From positions 30,303,274-30,367,273 of the forward strand of contig OZ037766.1 in NCBI GenBank assembly GCA_964035545.1: DNA of 64,000 bases, in the 5' to 3' direction. The notes beneath the pieces were generated by a model that saw only the letters and a program-made list of their open reading frames with translations, made no database searches and was not told where the DNA came from. The number at the start of each line of letters is the position of its first letter. Position 1 is the first letter of the stretch. Origin of the DNA: Bugula neritina (lineage: Eukaryota; Bryozoa; Gymnolaemata; Cheilostomatida; Bugulidae). Shown here piece after piece: positions 48,344 to 59,139 of this stretch. Both the position numbers and the translations under genes were made by a program.

Positions 48344-51300
48344 ATGACCCAAGGAGCCTTTTCCAGGCCAGCCGAGGCTGCGTGGAGACGTCGGAGACCC
48401 CAAGGTCTGCCCGACTCTCCAACCCAGCCACCTACGACCCGGATGGGACTCCTAGATGCAGGATGGCAGGCACCTCGGAGATCTCGGAGACCGCAAGGTT
48501 TACCCGATCCTCCGGCCTGGCCACTCCAAAACCGGTTCGCGGGGTTGCCCGAAGAGGCTGTGGAGGAAGATTCAGCTTACTCGCGAGAGTATCCAAAGCT
48601 ACCCTCCCAGCCTCAGAAAACCCCCGTTGTCTGTAGGACGAAGAGGAGGCCCGCTGTAAGGACCCAAGAGGTGTCCCCACCAGAGACTGACCGACCCAGG
48701 AGCACCCAGCCGTATGGAAGCAGCTACTTCCTGCCCGGAAAGATTTCGGGCAAAGCTGCCACCTTCCTGCTGGACACAGGGTGCACTACAAACCTGCTAA
48801 GTCGGCGTCTCTTCGACACCCTTGGCGCCCGAGAGCGGGCGAGCCTCGAGCCATACGAAGGAGCACACGGTACGTTGGCGGACGGATCGTGTATCCCCTT
48901 CTACGGCATTATCACACTACCTGGACGAGTCCGTGATCAAGTAATTCACGAGACGTTCATTGTCAGCCACCTGAAGGAAGACGCCATTCTGGGAATGCCC
49001 TTTCTGGAGAAACACCAGTGTCACATGGGTTTCCAGAAGTCGGCGGTGGTGATGGCTGGGAAGGAACTTGCATGTGTGGACAAGTTTGGTAGGCCCTTGG
49101 TGGGCGGAGTGCAGGTAGTGCAGGACTGCACGATTCCAGGGAGATCCCAGGCTACTCTCCGATGCAGGGTCAACTGCAAGGAGATCGCCGCACTGGGGGT
49201 GGTGGAGGGAACGCACGGAGCAATTCGACTGGCAAACAGCCTAAATCGGCTGGACTGTCGAAGGGAGCTCCTCGTGCAATGCATCAACCCCTTTGCGGAA
49301 TCGGTCCGATTATCGGCTGGTGCACTGGTGGGGAAGTACCACTCCATCCATGAGGCGGATGTGGGTCCGGCACTGGAAACAGTGAGCGACACCCAGGGAA
49401 ACCCCCCTCACAACCACCGAGAAGCAGTCCCGGAGCATGTGGCTGGCTTGTACAGTGGAGCGTGTGGAAACTGTACGAGTAGTACCGAACGCCAAACACT
49501 GGCTCAACTACTCGCGGAGTACAGTGATGTCTTCAGTCGTGGTGATGAAGATATGGGGCTGACTAAGGTTATCTCCCACGAGATACCCCTGGCAGCTGGC
49601 ACCACTCCCATCAGGCAGCCAACCCGACGTCTGGGCCCGGAGAAGGAGAAGGAGGTGAGCTGGCAGGTGCAAGATCTTCTCGACCGGGATCTGATTGAGC
49701 CTGCCCACGGTGCGTGGAGCTCTCCAGTAGTCCTGGTCAAGAAGAAGGATGGTAGCTGGAGGTTCTGTGTGGACTACCGCAGACTCAACAGCGTTACCAT
49801 CCAGGACGCTTACCCCCTCCCGCGGATAGATGAGTCTCTGGATGCCCTCGCGGGTAGTAAGTACTTCAGTACTCTGGACCTGCTTAGCGGGTACTGGCAA
49901 GTACCCCTCAGTCCTGATGCTCAGGACAAAGCAGCATTCATTACCCGCGATGGGCTCTGGAAGTGGAAAGTACTGCCGTTTGGACTTACGTCCGCCCCGG
50001 CAACTTTCCAAAGACTCATGGAGCAGGTCCTCAGTGGGTTACACTGGAAGACCCTCCTAATCTATCTGGATGACGTCATTGTCATCTCCCCAGACTTTAC
50101 GACTCATGTCAGTCGTCTGCGGGAGGTCTTTGACCGACTCCGGGCTGCTGGACTGAAGTTGAAGCCCTCCAAGTGTGCACTCCTACAGCAAGAAGTCACG
50201 TACCTGGGCCATGTGGTTGGCCGTGACGGGGTCGCTACCGACCCGGAGAAGGTACAGGCTGTGAAGGAGTGGGCCGTCCCCCGGGACCTCTCTGAATTGC
50301 GGGCATTCCTGGGCCTGGTAGGGTACTACAGGCAGTACGTACCCGGGTTTGCAGGGGTGGCTCAGCCTTTGAATCGGCTAACCGCCAAGGGAGTCCGGTG
50401 GCAGTGGACACAGGAGGAGCAGCAGGCATTCGACCACCTCAAACAACGGCTAATGGAGGCGCCGATTCTGGCGTTTCCTGATCCAGCCAAAGAGTACATC
50501 CTGGACACCGACGCCAGCGACCACAGTGTGGGAGCTGTTCTGTCTCAAGTCCAGGGTGGAAGTGAGGTGGTCGTGGCTTACTACAGCAAGACTCTCGCGG
50601 CTGCCGAGAAAAACTACTGCACCACTAGGAAGGAACTCCTAGCAGTAGTCAAGGCGGTCAAGCACTTTCGGCCATATCTGTATGGAAGAACGTTCCGGTT
50701 GCGAACAGACCATGCATCACTGATATGGTTGTGTAAACGTGCAGAGCCCTCGAGTCAGGTGGCCCGTTGGCTAGAGATTCTTGCTGAGTTTTCCTACCGG
50801 ATAGAGCACCGTGCCGGCAAGAAACACGGGAACGCTGATGGCATGAGTCGCCGACCGGTAGAGAACTGCAAGCAATGCCTACACATCGAGAGGCGTGATG
50901 GGGGACCTGCCCGCCTTGACGTCGAGGCACAGTTGGGAGACGGCAACGTCTATCGTTGGGAGCACGGCCATCTTCGGCCTGAAACCCACTCAGACGACGT
51001 CCAGGCACTCCGTGCTAACCCCACACTGTACCAGAACGTCAAGGAGCTGTGTCGACTGCAAGAAACACTCCCTGGATCAGTAGCTGACATCTTCCGAGCC
51101 AAGAAAGAAGGCAGACGACCCTCGAAGGAACAGCAACGGCAGGGAGACGCTGAGTTTCAGTTCTTCTGCCGCCGCTGGAATTCTCTCCAGATTCGTTTAG
51201 ACGGCCTCCTGACGATGACACTCGCAGCAGACAACCGGCAACAAGAAAGGGATCGCGTCATATGCCCACGCGCTCTCCGTCGGGAAATCATCTGGGACAC

Positions 51301-53470
51301 CCACAAACAGGCCCATGCGGGAGCCAGTCGGGTCATCAGATTCCTGCAGATGCGATGGTATTGGCCCGGGATGACCAGGGATGTGCGACTGAGAATTCGG
51401 CACTGTGAAGTCTGTCAGGCCAGCAAACACGGACGCCCCACCGAAACCACGGGTCGGCGCCGGCTATACGCCGGCCGGCCTTGGCAGGTCGTGGCGGTAG
51501 ATCTCGTGGGACCCATGCCCACGACCGAAAGGGGAAACTCTTGGATCTTGGTCCTTACAGACCACTTCACACGATGGGCGGATGCCCTGGCTATCCCCGA
51601 CGCATCGGCACCCACAGTAGCCCGAGTCCTGGACCAGCATGTGTTCTGTTACTTCGGCCTACCGGAACAGATACACACCGACCAGGGCGCTCAATTCCAA
51701 TCACAATTAATGAAAGACCTCTGCCAAGTATGGGGGGTGAACCAGAGCCGGACCACCCCGTATCACCCCCAAGGAAATGGGGTAGTTGAAAGAAACAACC
51801 GGATGTTGGGTGATGCTCTCCGGAGCCTCTTGTTGGGAAGGAGTCAAGAGGAGTGGGACGTCATGCTACCACAGATTATGCGAGCCTATCGAAGCACCCC
51901 CCACTCCAGCACACAGGAAACACCGAATCTGATGATGTTGGGCCGAGAAACCAGGGTACCAGAACACCTCGCGTACCACATTCCTAACCCAGAATTCCCA
52001 GTACATGAGTACGTGGGAAAGTTAGTCGAAACCATGAAGAAAGCTCATGACGCACTGAGAGAGAAACAGTGGCTGGTACGAACAGAAGATTCCGAGGAGC
52101 CGCCTCTGTATCGCGAAGGGGACTGGGTGTGGATGGTCAGCTACCGCAGGCGGCGCGGACAATCGGCTAAATTACAGCCTAAGTTCGTCGGGCCCTACTG
52201 CGTGGTAGAGGTTTTACCAAACCATACATATCGTGTGGAACGCTCGGGACAGATATCTGTTCAGAACGAGCAGCGGTTGAAACCTTACCACGGAAGCCCG
52301 GAAGCCGCGGGACAGGCACCACCACTGCTGGAACCAGCACGACAGCCCATCTCCCGTGGGAGGAGGAATCAACCCCGAGAGTGGGAAATAATTGTTCGTG
52401 ATCCCAGGGAAGTCCAAGACACCTCCGACGCCCCCCCACGGAGCCTGCCACCCGCTCTACACACCCATGATTTACCCAGCCAGACCAACCAACCAGAGAC
52501 ACCCACCTCGCTAACACCGGCCCCAGAGGACCTCCCCTTGCCGCCGACGCCTGTCCCAGACGATATACCGCCTCCACCAGACACCCCACATCAACCAAGC
52601 AACCCTACCAACCTCACTCTGGGGAGAGGAAAAAGAGACAAGAAACCGCCGGGTTATTTGGCTGATTATCACGTGGGGTGCATGACTGAACTTCACCCTT
52701 CGAATCATTACACCCAACTGGACTCGAATTCAGACTGTCACCTCAGATCAACCATAAACACACTGACTACCCAAGAAAATCAAGACCGAAATTCGGAGGC
52801 GGCCCGACACCCGGAGTTGTCTAATTTAATTGACCACTTGACCAGTCACGTGATCGGCGATCGCACGAGTTTTAAAATTAAAAATCAAAACTCGGCCATT
52901 TGCACTTCAACTTTGAACGATACAGCACGCTATTTTAAACTCAATTTGAAAAATTTGACAAATATGGAGCCTGTGACAAGTAAACAAACCCAGCTCGCTA
53001 CGATATCAGGTATTTCTAGCTTACTAAAACCTCCCTTCACGGAGTGTAGTAGCTCTCTAGACTCATTTTCACCCGACTATCAGTGGGAAAATGAGCTGTT
53101 CTTTGATCACAAAGGTCAGGACGATTTAGAAGAGTCCCCAGTCCACGACTACCTGCTAGACCAGGAGGTTGGACGGGTGTCTCTTCGGCTATCACCTGAC
53201 CTACCCATGTGTCAAAGAGTGCCTTACAAGGAGATGCCGAAATTCGGCACTCTTACGGCCAGGTCACCAAGCTCTCTGTTTTCTATTGCAGAAGCCATGG
53301 AATGTGAGGAGGTCGGGTCGAGTCGTATCGACTCCCCGGCCACCACAGTTCCCGACCCGGCTGTTACCAGCCCGCCCGAGGTTCCAGCACCAGAGCCTAC
53401 GCTCACCACCCAGCCGGAAGCAGGTACCCCCCCTCCAGCCGACGGCTCCCCGTCCGGTGAGGCCCCTTAG
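48344..53470 (+). CDS. pol: retrotransposon Pol polyprotein (protease-RT-RNase H-integrase)
   Basis: 1,708 residues counted from the first ATG; the frame is open from 48281 and overlaps gag by 19 nt in the -1 frame. Protease LLDTGCTTNLL (Asp at about 144), reverse transcriptase with YLDD at 574-577, RNase H with DTDAS (about 721-725), integrase HHCC finger (about 985-1030), catalytic triad D1053-x59-D1113-x35-E1149, and a GPY/F-type module (FVGPY, about 1282). A tail of about 400 residues follows: Pro-rich (1360-1420), then a more AT-rich coding segment (52690-53010) rich in Asn and Ser, an acidic stretch and a Pro-rich end. No tail domain was recognised. The frame ends in a single UAG (53468-53470) followed directly by another open frame in phase. 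Confidence 0.95.
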   Translation: MTQGAFSRPAEAAWRRRRPQGLPDSPTQPPTTRMGLLDAGWQAPRRSRRPQGLPDPPAWPLQNRFAGLPEEAVEEDSAYSREYPKLPSQPQKTPVVCRTKRRPAVRTQEVSPPETDRPRSTQPYGSSYFLPGKISGKAATFLLDTGCTTNLLSRRLFDTLGARERASLEPYEGAHGTLADGSCIPFYGIITLPGRVRDQVIHETFIVSHLKEDAILGMPFLEKHQCHMGFQKSAVVMAGKELACVDKFGRPLVGGVQVVQDCTIPGRSQATLRCRVNCKEIAALGVVEGTHGAIRLANSLNRLDCRRELLVQCINPFAESVRLSAGALVGKYHSIHEADVGPALETVSDTQGNPPHNHREAVPEHVAGLYSGACGNCTSSTERQTLAQLLAEYSDVFSRGDEDMGLTKVISHEIPLAAGTTPIRQPTRRLGPEKEKEVSWQVQDLLDRDLIEPAHGAWSSPVVLVKKKDGSWRFCVDYRRLNSVTIQDAYPLPRIDESLDALAGSKYFSTLDLLSGYWQVPLSPDAQDKAAFITRDGLWKWKVLPFGLTSAPATFQRLMEQVLSGLHWKTLLIYLDDVIVISPDFTTHVSRLREVFDRLRAAGLKLKPSKCALLQQEVTYLGHVVGRDGVATDPEKVQAVKEWAVPRDLSELRAFLGLVGYYRQYVPGFAGVAQPLNRLTAKGVRWQWTQEEQQAFDHLKQRLMEAPILAFPDPAKEYILDTDASDHSVGAVLSQVQGGSEVVVAYYSKTLAAAEKNYCTTRKELLAVVKAVKHFRPYLYGRTFRLRTDHASLIWLCKRAEPSSQVARWLEILAEFSYRIEHRAGKKHGNADGMSRRPVENCKQCLHIERRDGGPARLDVEAQLGDGNVYRWEHGHLRPETHSDDVQALRANPTLYQNVKELCRLQETLPGSVADIFRAKKEGRRPSKEQQRQGDAEFQFFCRRWNSLQIRLDGLLTMTLAADNRQQERDRVICPRALRREIIWDTHKQAHAGASRVIRFLQMRWYWPGMTRDVRLRIRHCEVCQASKHGRPTETTGRRRLYAGRPWQVVAVDLVGPMPTTERGNSWILVLTDHFTRWADALAIPDASAPTVARVLDQHVFCYFGLPEQIHTDQGAQFQSQLMKDLCQVWGVNQSRTTPYHPQGNGVVERNNRMLGDALRSLLLGRSQEEWDVMLPQIMRAYRSTPHSSTQETPNLMMLGRETRVPEHLAYHIPNPEFPVHEYVGKLVETMKKAHDALREKQWLVRTEDSEEPPLYREGDWVWMVSYRRRRGQSAKLQPKFVGPYCVVEVLPNHTYRVERSGQISVQNEQRLKPYHGSPEAAGQAPPLLEPARQPISRGRRNQPREWEIIVRDPREVQDTSDAPPRSLPPALHTHDLPSQTNQPETPTSLTPAPEDLPLPPTPVPDDIPPPPDTPHQPSNPTNLTLGRGKRDKKPPGYLADYHVGCMTELHPSNHYTQLDSNSDCHLRSTINTLTTQENQDRNSEAARHPELSNLIDHLTSHVIGDRTSFKIKNQNSAICTSTLNDTARYFKLNLKNLTNMEPVTSKQTQLATISGISSLLKPPFTECSSSLDSFSPDYQWENELFFDHKGQDDLEESPVHDYLLDQEVGRVSLRLSPDLPMCQRVPYKEMPKFGTLTARSPSSLFSIAEAMECEEVGSSRIDSPATTVPDPAVTSPPEVPAPEPTLTTQPEAGTPPPADGSPSGEAP

Positions 53471-54178
53471 TTGAAGGACGAGCCTCCTTACCAGCAGCTA
53501 GCTCTCCCCCACATTTTGACGGAGCGCCTCCACTGGACCACGGCAGAGACCCGTGCTAGGATAGAGCAGGACTGTGGAGAGGCCGGCAACTGCAAGTGCC
53601 GCCAGTGTAGTAAAAGGTTTACTACTACCAGGCGACTGCGGGTGCACGTGCCCCAACATTATGCCAACGTCTTCTGCCCGTGTGGCGAATTCTCTTTTCA
53701 AAGAGATTACGTGCTGAGGCACCAGCGCATAGCCCGCTGCCACACGGGTCAGGTGTTTGTTGTCGACGAGGTGACATTTCCCGAATTCCGGGACTTGATT
53801 CTCCCTCACATCGGTGACCCCCATAAACGGGCGACACTCGCCCAGGGATTTCCGGCATGCCGCCCAACACAGGATGCTACTGACGACGAGGCACCACCCG
53901 CGGCCCAGCCAGCTGTCACCCGACCTCTCCGGGTTGTGTTGGCTAGGGTCGACGGGAATGGAGAGAGAGCCCAGCAGGTAGCCGGCCACAAGAGACGGAG
54001 GCGCCAGGACCCTAGGATCCCGGGTTCCACCCCTACCCCAGCAGTGCCAGCACGATGCCCCCATGAGACTGAGGTTCTCCGGCTGCGCCGGCAGGTACGC
54101 CGGCTGGAGGATGACCTCCACGCTGTTCGCCGCCGCCTGGACAGGCTCGAGGGCCGCAGAGGTGACCGTCGCAACTGA
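53471..54178 (+). CDS. third ORF in phase with pol: zinc-finger and coiled-coil protein without an AUG
   Basis: 235 sense codons follow the pol UAG without a break and end in TGA. The frame contains no ATG at all, so it can only be made by readthrough of the UAG, by splicing or by a non-AUG start. One classical C2H2 finger is present (C-x2-C-x12-H-x3-H, CRQCSKRF...HVPQH), followed by a C-x-C-x12-H-x5-C variant (FCPCGEF...RHQRIARC). A basic stretch (GHKRRRRQD, possible nuclear signal) and a C-terminal leucine/arginine heptad segment (EVLRLRRQVRRLEDDLH...) follow. There is no signal peptide or membrane segment, so it is not an envelope. A nucleic-acid-binding role is inferred. The intact fingers argue that the frame is used. 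Confidence 0.8.
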   Translation: MKDEPPYQQLALPHILTERLHWTTAETRARIEQDCGEAGNCKCRQCSKRFTTTRRLRVHVPQHYANVFCPCGEFSFQRDYVLRHQRIARCHTGQVFVVDEVTFPEFRDLILPHIGDPHKRATLAQGFPACRPTQDATDDEAPPAAQPAVTRPLRVVLARVDGNGERAQQVAGHKRRRRQDPRIPGSTPTPAVPARCPHETEVLRLRRQVRRLEDDLHAVRRRLDRLEGRRGDRRN

Positions 54179-54346
54179 AAGGCTACTCTACCACTACTCA
54201 TGACAATCAGCCTGCTCAAACCTGTACTACCTTTATATTTTCTTTATTTTTCTTTGTAAACTGTGCACCCCTAGATATTGTTTTTTTTATATTGTATATT
54301 TGTTTTTTTTTGTATCGGAAAGAGATACTTTCCAATAGGGGGTGTG

Positions 54347-54757
54347 TGTTGTAGATTCGCGCAAATATACCATGTCCTTTTTTTTATTTAGAGTTATATT
54401 CCCTCGCACTCGTTTTCTTTTTTTTATTATTATTATATGTAAACCGAGACTCGTGCGAAGTCGGAGGCCGAAGACACGATATCAGAGGGGCCTGCCCGAG
54501 ATCGGGCAGGTCTTCCTCCGATGTCGGTCGGCGGAACTCCGACGTTCGCACGAGTTTCGGTCTCTCATTAAGTGGCGGGAATTCCCCCCTATATAAGTGC
54601 GAAGTTTTTCCAAAGCAATTCATTCTTGTACTGGAGCTCGAAGCAGTCAGAAGTAATAAATACTCATAGATTCATTTTAATCAAGACTCTTTATTTCTAT
54701 CACAATAACTGGCATGCAGACTACTAGTCTATTCTTATAATCCACAAAATCACAACA
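54347..54757 (+). repeat. 3' LTR
   Basis: 411 bp, one substitution from the 5' LTR (A at 54484). It is preceded by a short purine-rich run and GTGTG, and followed by the target duplicate GTAT. Confidence 0.95.
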
Positions 54758-57700
54758 GTATTACTAAATAAAATAAAAAAATCAAAATAATTACCACCCA
54801 TAATTATACACACTGTCCACACTGTAAATGTCTAAAACGAATAGCTAATGGGCCTGAGGAACTTCTATAACCTTTACCTTGAATGTTTGCAAGGGCAGGT
54901 GTTCCATGTCTTTTAAGGCACTATTAGTATTGCTATTACTATTAGTATTACAAATATATCAATTACAATATGAATATTATTAATTATTAAGATTATCACC
55001 ATCACATGTTGATGTTTATGTATTAAATTTAATATTACTATTATGAGTATTAGTATTGGTATTACTATTAGTATTACTATTAGTAATTAAAATTACAATT
55101 TGAATTTACCTTAAACTTACTCTTACTCTGACAATAACTCTTAGTCTTAGTCATGTTTACAATCATAATGATAATGATAATGTTTGCCGCTTAGACCTAT
55201 AAATATAATACTAGTCTAATACTAATACTAATAGTAATACTAATAGACATAGTAATAGTAATATTTATACTTAATCTTAATCTTAATCTTATACTTATAG
55301 TTATACTTATAGTTATAGTAATGCTAATTTTATAAATTATAGCTGAACTCATCAGTCAATGTCATCAACTTCAAGTGCTCATGATGAAGAAGATGGTTAT
55401 GATCAGCATCATTTATGATTATACATTATGATTATGATTATCGTCATCACCATTGAGTTTGACCATCGTCATGAAGCTCAGACTGACAAAATGAAAATGA
55501 AAATGAACACGATTAAACATTTAGCAATAAATATTTAAACAAGTTTAACTTGCACCCAGCGGTTGCTGCACTGTCTGTTGTAGCTATCAGCATTACTATT
55601 AGCATTGTACTGATAATAAACAGTAAATTATCATTTTCATTTTATGATTATAATTTATGCGACAGCCTGCAGGAGGCTAAGCACATAACGAAACTGACAG
55701 CCGGAACCGGGGCTCCGATGTCCGTCGCATGTACACGACTCGGAAAATGAAGACATGGAAGCTTGTTTATAGAGTTATCCCACTAAAAGATGAAGATAAC
55801 TCTATAAACCAACTATAAGGTTACGTTGCGAAAACCGATCAACTTCGCAGCAATGCAAGTTGGTTCTAATGTGGACGTACAGTATTTATTAGGTTCTACC
55901 ATAATGGTTTTGCTGGTGATTTGGGTTAAATGCATTAATCACCTACTACGATATTCTCATGGCAGCAAAATAGAGGACTGCAAAAACAAGCAACTAAATG
56001 CAATCTTATAATACACAAGCCTCAATTATAAAGGGTAATGGTGTATAGTCTGTGAAGTTATTATTGTATGTTCTGCCCATTACACAAAATATGTAAAATT
56101 ATATGTTACCTAATCCTTTACAGTAACCAGTAAGCTTCATTTGGCCTATACTGCACCTCCAGTAAGTTTAATCTCTTGTAATACACCTGCAGCACTCAAG
56201 TCATCACATCTTGTGACCTAGCTCTATTAATTTGTAGTTTAATTATGAAGGCACACCTTCGTTTCTTTTTGAATACCTGATAATATATACATGCATGTAC
56301 ATGTCTAATTCTATGTGCGGTTTAGAACTGCAGATTTATTGTATTTCAGAGACATAGCGTAACATGTTTAACAAATATACATTTTATGCTAGCTGCTAAT
56401 AGTATGCTACAAGAAAAGGAAATTATTGTTAATGACTTGTAAAATTAACCTCTCTCAATGCATATTTTGCAATGAATAGCCATTATAATATATTATAAGT
56501 CAACATGCAACACAACGGGCTTTTACATTTTGTTGCTATATATTGAAACTGAGATAAAATTGTTGTGCTGAATATCTGGATACAAGCTGTCTACAATTTA
56601 GCACTTTGGGATATGAACTAGTAGCAGTTTAGCAACCAGTTGTCAAAAATAACACAAATTAACGTGTTTTAACCTTTAACTTTTAACAAGTTAATCTAGA
56701 TAGTACAGGTGTCCCTTGTTTAATTCTGTCAAACAAGCAATTAGTAATTAGTAATTAGCTTTTATAAATTTTTATCAACGGTTGAAGAAAATTATAAAAA
56801 AGTATTTTCATACCGTAATCAAATTTATTTAAAAACTTTTAGTAATAAAGCATAATATATAATTACTATATTGAAACATATCAAGTGTAATAAAATTATT
56901 TAAATGATTTTGGTCTTAGAATCATATCCTGTAAAAAACTACATTTCATATAAATCATATTATCAGCGCAAATTAAAAATTATTTCTGTATAATTTATGA
57001 TAAACATCAGGTGTATAGCATTCTATAAAAATAGTAAGCTAGTGCAAATTATTAAAAGTAGCGTTATAAAAAATGTTACATGATTGGTCAGAGATAATAG
57101 AAATAATTTATATATAATGAAAGCAAATAAAAAGGATGAAATTATAGCGAACAAATTTAAGGAGTTAAATATAAATATTCAAACCACATATTTATAGTAA
57201 AATCAAAAGAACTGGTCCCCCTGGGACAACTTTGTCAGATCAGAGAATACACAGTACTTTATATTTTTGCAAAGTAGATACTGCACAGCAACTTGATGTA
57301 TTTACAGAATGATATGCTAATAGTGGTTATGATTGGAACTAATGGTTTGAATATATGTGCATAGCTTAAAAGTTTTAGTAAAGCAGTGGAAAAGAAACTC
57401 AAACTTTATCATAGCCTTGCAAAATTTTACTAGGGTAGACTCCAGCATGGCTTTGCAAAATAATTTACCAGGTATATAGAAATAGTTTTCTACGTAGCAA
57501 ATACTTATTTTTATTGACAAAAAAGGAAACAATACAACGGATGCACCCTCATTAGGAGGTTTGCATCCTTATAAGGACCAACATCAAGATAGGAAAAAAA
57601 TGTTTATTTTATGAGATCGGAAATGTTAAGGCAGTTGCATCTTCATTAAGACCTACATTAAGACTGAAAAATTATTTGCTAATGTACATAATAGAAATAT

Positions 57701-58820
57701 CAAATAGCCTCATTGCTATGAAGCTTGCAAGAGCTGTGGGAATATTTTCACTAAAGTTAGAAGTAGAATTTCTATTAGTTATGTCATAAGTTGTTAAGCT
57801 GAAGTGTTAATATATATATGTATCATTATTTTCAGAAAATTCTTTAAAAAAAAGCTATATCCTTGATGGAAGGCATGATTATACATATACTGTCCTTTGT
57901 GTTTAATTCTTACTTCTGTACTTTACAAGTTATGAGATATTCTGTCAGCTCGCTAGGATATGGCTTTGGCGATGCTAAGGTTTGTTTGAGATTTCCAGTA
58001 AGATGGCTGTTGCAACAGGTTGATGCAATTATAAATTCTTCTATCTGCTCCACCACGGTATGTAGACTACAGTTTATCTACAACATTCAAGAAAGAATAT
58101 AAAGTACATTCAAAAGTTATATGATGCATGAGGCCCAGTAATTGAGTGAAGTTAAAAGTTCAAATGTACAAGTTTTGAGTAAGTTAAATATTTGGTCTTG
58201 CATAGAAATTGCTTGATGCATTAATTAATATATATGATACATGGTTTTATAGCTTCTTTTAGATAGTGCAAATAGTATTATTTAGTAGTGTGGCTTTTAG
58301 ATAAATAATTGTGTTAGGATAGCACCACATGCCATGATCACGTGTTGAAATTTGTAATATTTACTTAAAGTAAAACATTAATTGATGAACAAATGGAGAT
58401 GAATAAAAAAGCTGAAACATATGACAGATGCTGTTCATAAATAGAGATACACATATGTATATGTGTAAATATTTGTTTACACCAACATATAGATGATATA
58501 ATGTTTTAAATGCTTAATAAATTATTTGACATTGATCAGCCCGTTACAAAGGTCAACACGTGAGCATCGGGTGATACATTTTATCATATTAAAGTTTTAA
58601 ATGTTATTCTTTAGATTAAGAATTACTGTACAATCAATGATGATATAAGCCTACAACATACAAGAAATGAGCCAACAATAATAGATCCTTCTTACGTCAA
58701 TCCCTATCTTAAGCTGTAAAGCTGCCAACATACCTGGCCAAGTTCTACGTCAGTCTGCCACCGGTTTTTATTGGCCAGTTATTGTCGGTATCCGTAAAAT
58801 CTGAACCATTGCCAAGAAGA
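54758..58820. other. intergenic, simple-sequence-rich, no gene seen
   Basis: 54940-55345 is cryptic simple sequence of ATTACT, TAATAC, TCTTAA and TATAGT units, similar in style to 46590-46890. 55655-55745 is a small GC-richer island (AGCCGGAACCGGGGCTCCGA) with no recognised function. The hairpin is at 55765-55809. The remainder to 58.8 kb is AT-rich with no supported exons. A weak direct repeat (TTGCATC, then ACCAACAT or ACCTACAT, about 95 bp apart) is at 57560-57675. Confidence 0.55.
55765..55809. repeat. perfect 15-bp stem hairpin
   Basis: GTTTATAGAGTTATC (55765-55779) and its exact reverse complement (55795-55809) are separated by a 15-nt loop. Confidence 0.85.
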
Positions 58821-59055
58821 TTTAGTATAAAAGGAGCCGAATTTCTGAAAATAGAAGAGAAGGATGAAAAATGGAGAAGATATGGATGGAAATTGGAGGA
58901 AGTATTGGATGAAGATATTATAGAAGATAAAGGCAGCTAAGGACAATCGGAGCATAGGAAATATAGTAGCAGTAATAATTATATTAAGTGTTAGAAGGAG
59001 CGACAGGAAAAAGCTGACTGACTAATACAAACACTAACAAATATATTGGTTGCAG
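58821..59055 (+). other. unassigned transcription-unit-like segment
   Basis: AGTATAAAAGGAGC (TATA-like, about 58826-58834) is followed by about 200 bp of purine-rich sequence (GAAGAGAAGGATGAAAAATGG and similar) ending near TTGGTTGCAGTAAGTAAT. This could be a first exon or an LTR-like fragment. No coding potential or paired repeat was found. Confidence 0.25.
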
Positions 59056-59139
59056 TAAGTAATATTACAACTTCATGCTTAAGGGTATCGTAACTTCTTT
59101 ATTATTTGAACTAATAAGTGTATTAATTTTTCTTTTGAA

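Larger units (their letters stand above)
46893..54757 (+). mobile_element. young full-length Ty3/Gypsy-type LTR retrotransposon
   Basis: The 7,865-bp element has 411-bp LTRs (46893-47303 and 54347-54757) that start TGTTG and end CAACA. They differ at a single position (G at 47030, A at 54484). A 4-bp target duplication GTAT flanks it (46889-46892 and 54758-54761). Order is PBS, gag, pol (protease, RT, RNase H, integrase), a third ORF, a short purine-rich stretch (ATAGGGGG, about 54335-54342), then the 3' LTR. Integrase after RNase H identifies the Ty3/Gypsy order. No chromodomain was seen. The element is far more GC-rich than its surroundings. All long frames are open, so it looks recently active. 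Confidence 0.95.

Noticed and set aside
53471-54178. Third ORF of the young element as an envelope protein
   Set aside because: No signal peptide, no membrane segment, no glycosylation-rich ectodomain; zinc-finger spacing and a coiled coil instead.
48917-54219. Many long minus-strand and off-frame open stretches across pol and the third ORF
   Set aside because: Shadows of GC-rich coding sequence; no motifs, and they overlap intact pol domains.
57863-58102. 79-codon open frame
   Set aside because: No homology, no splice partners, AT-rich composition; probably chance.
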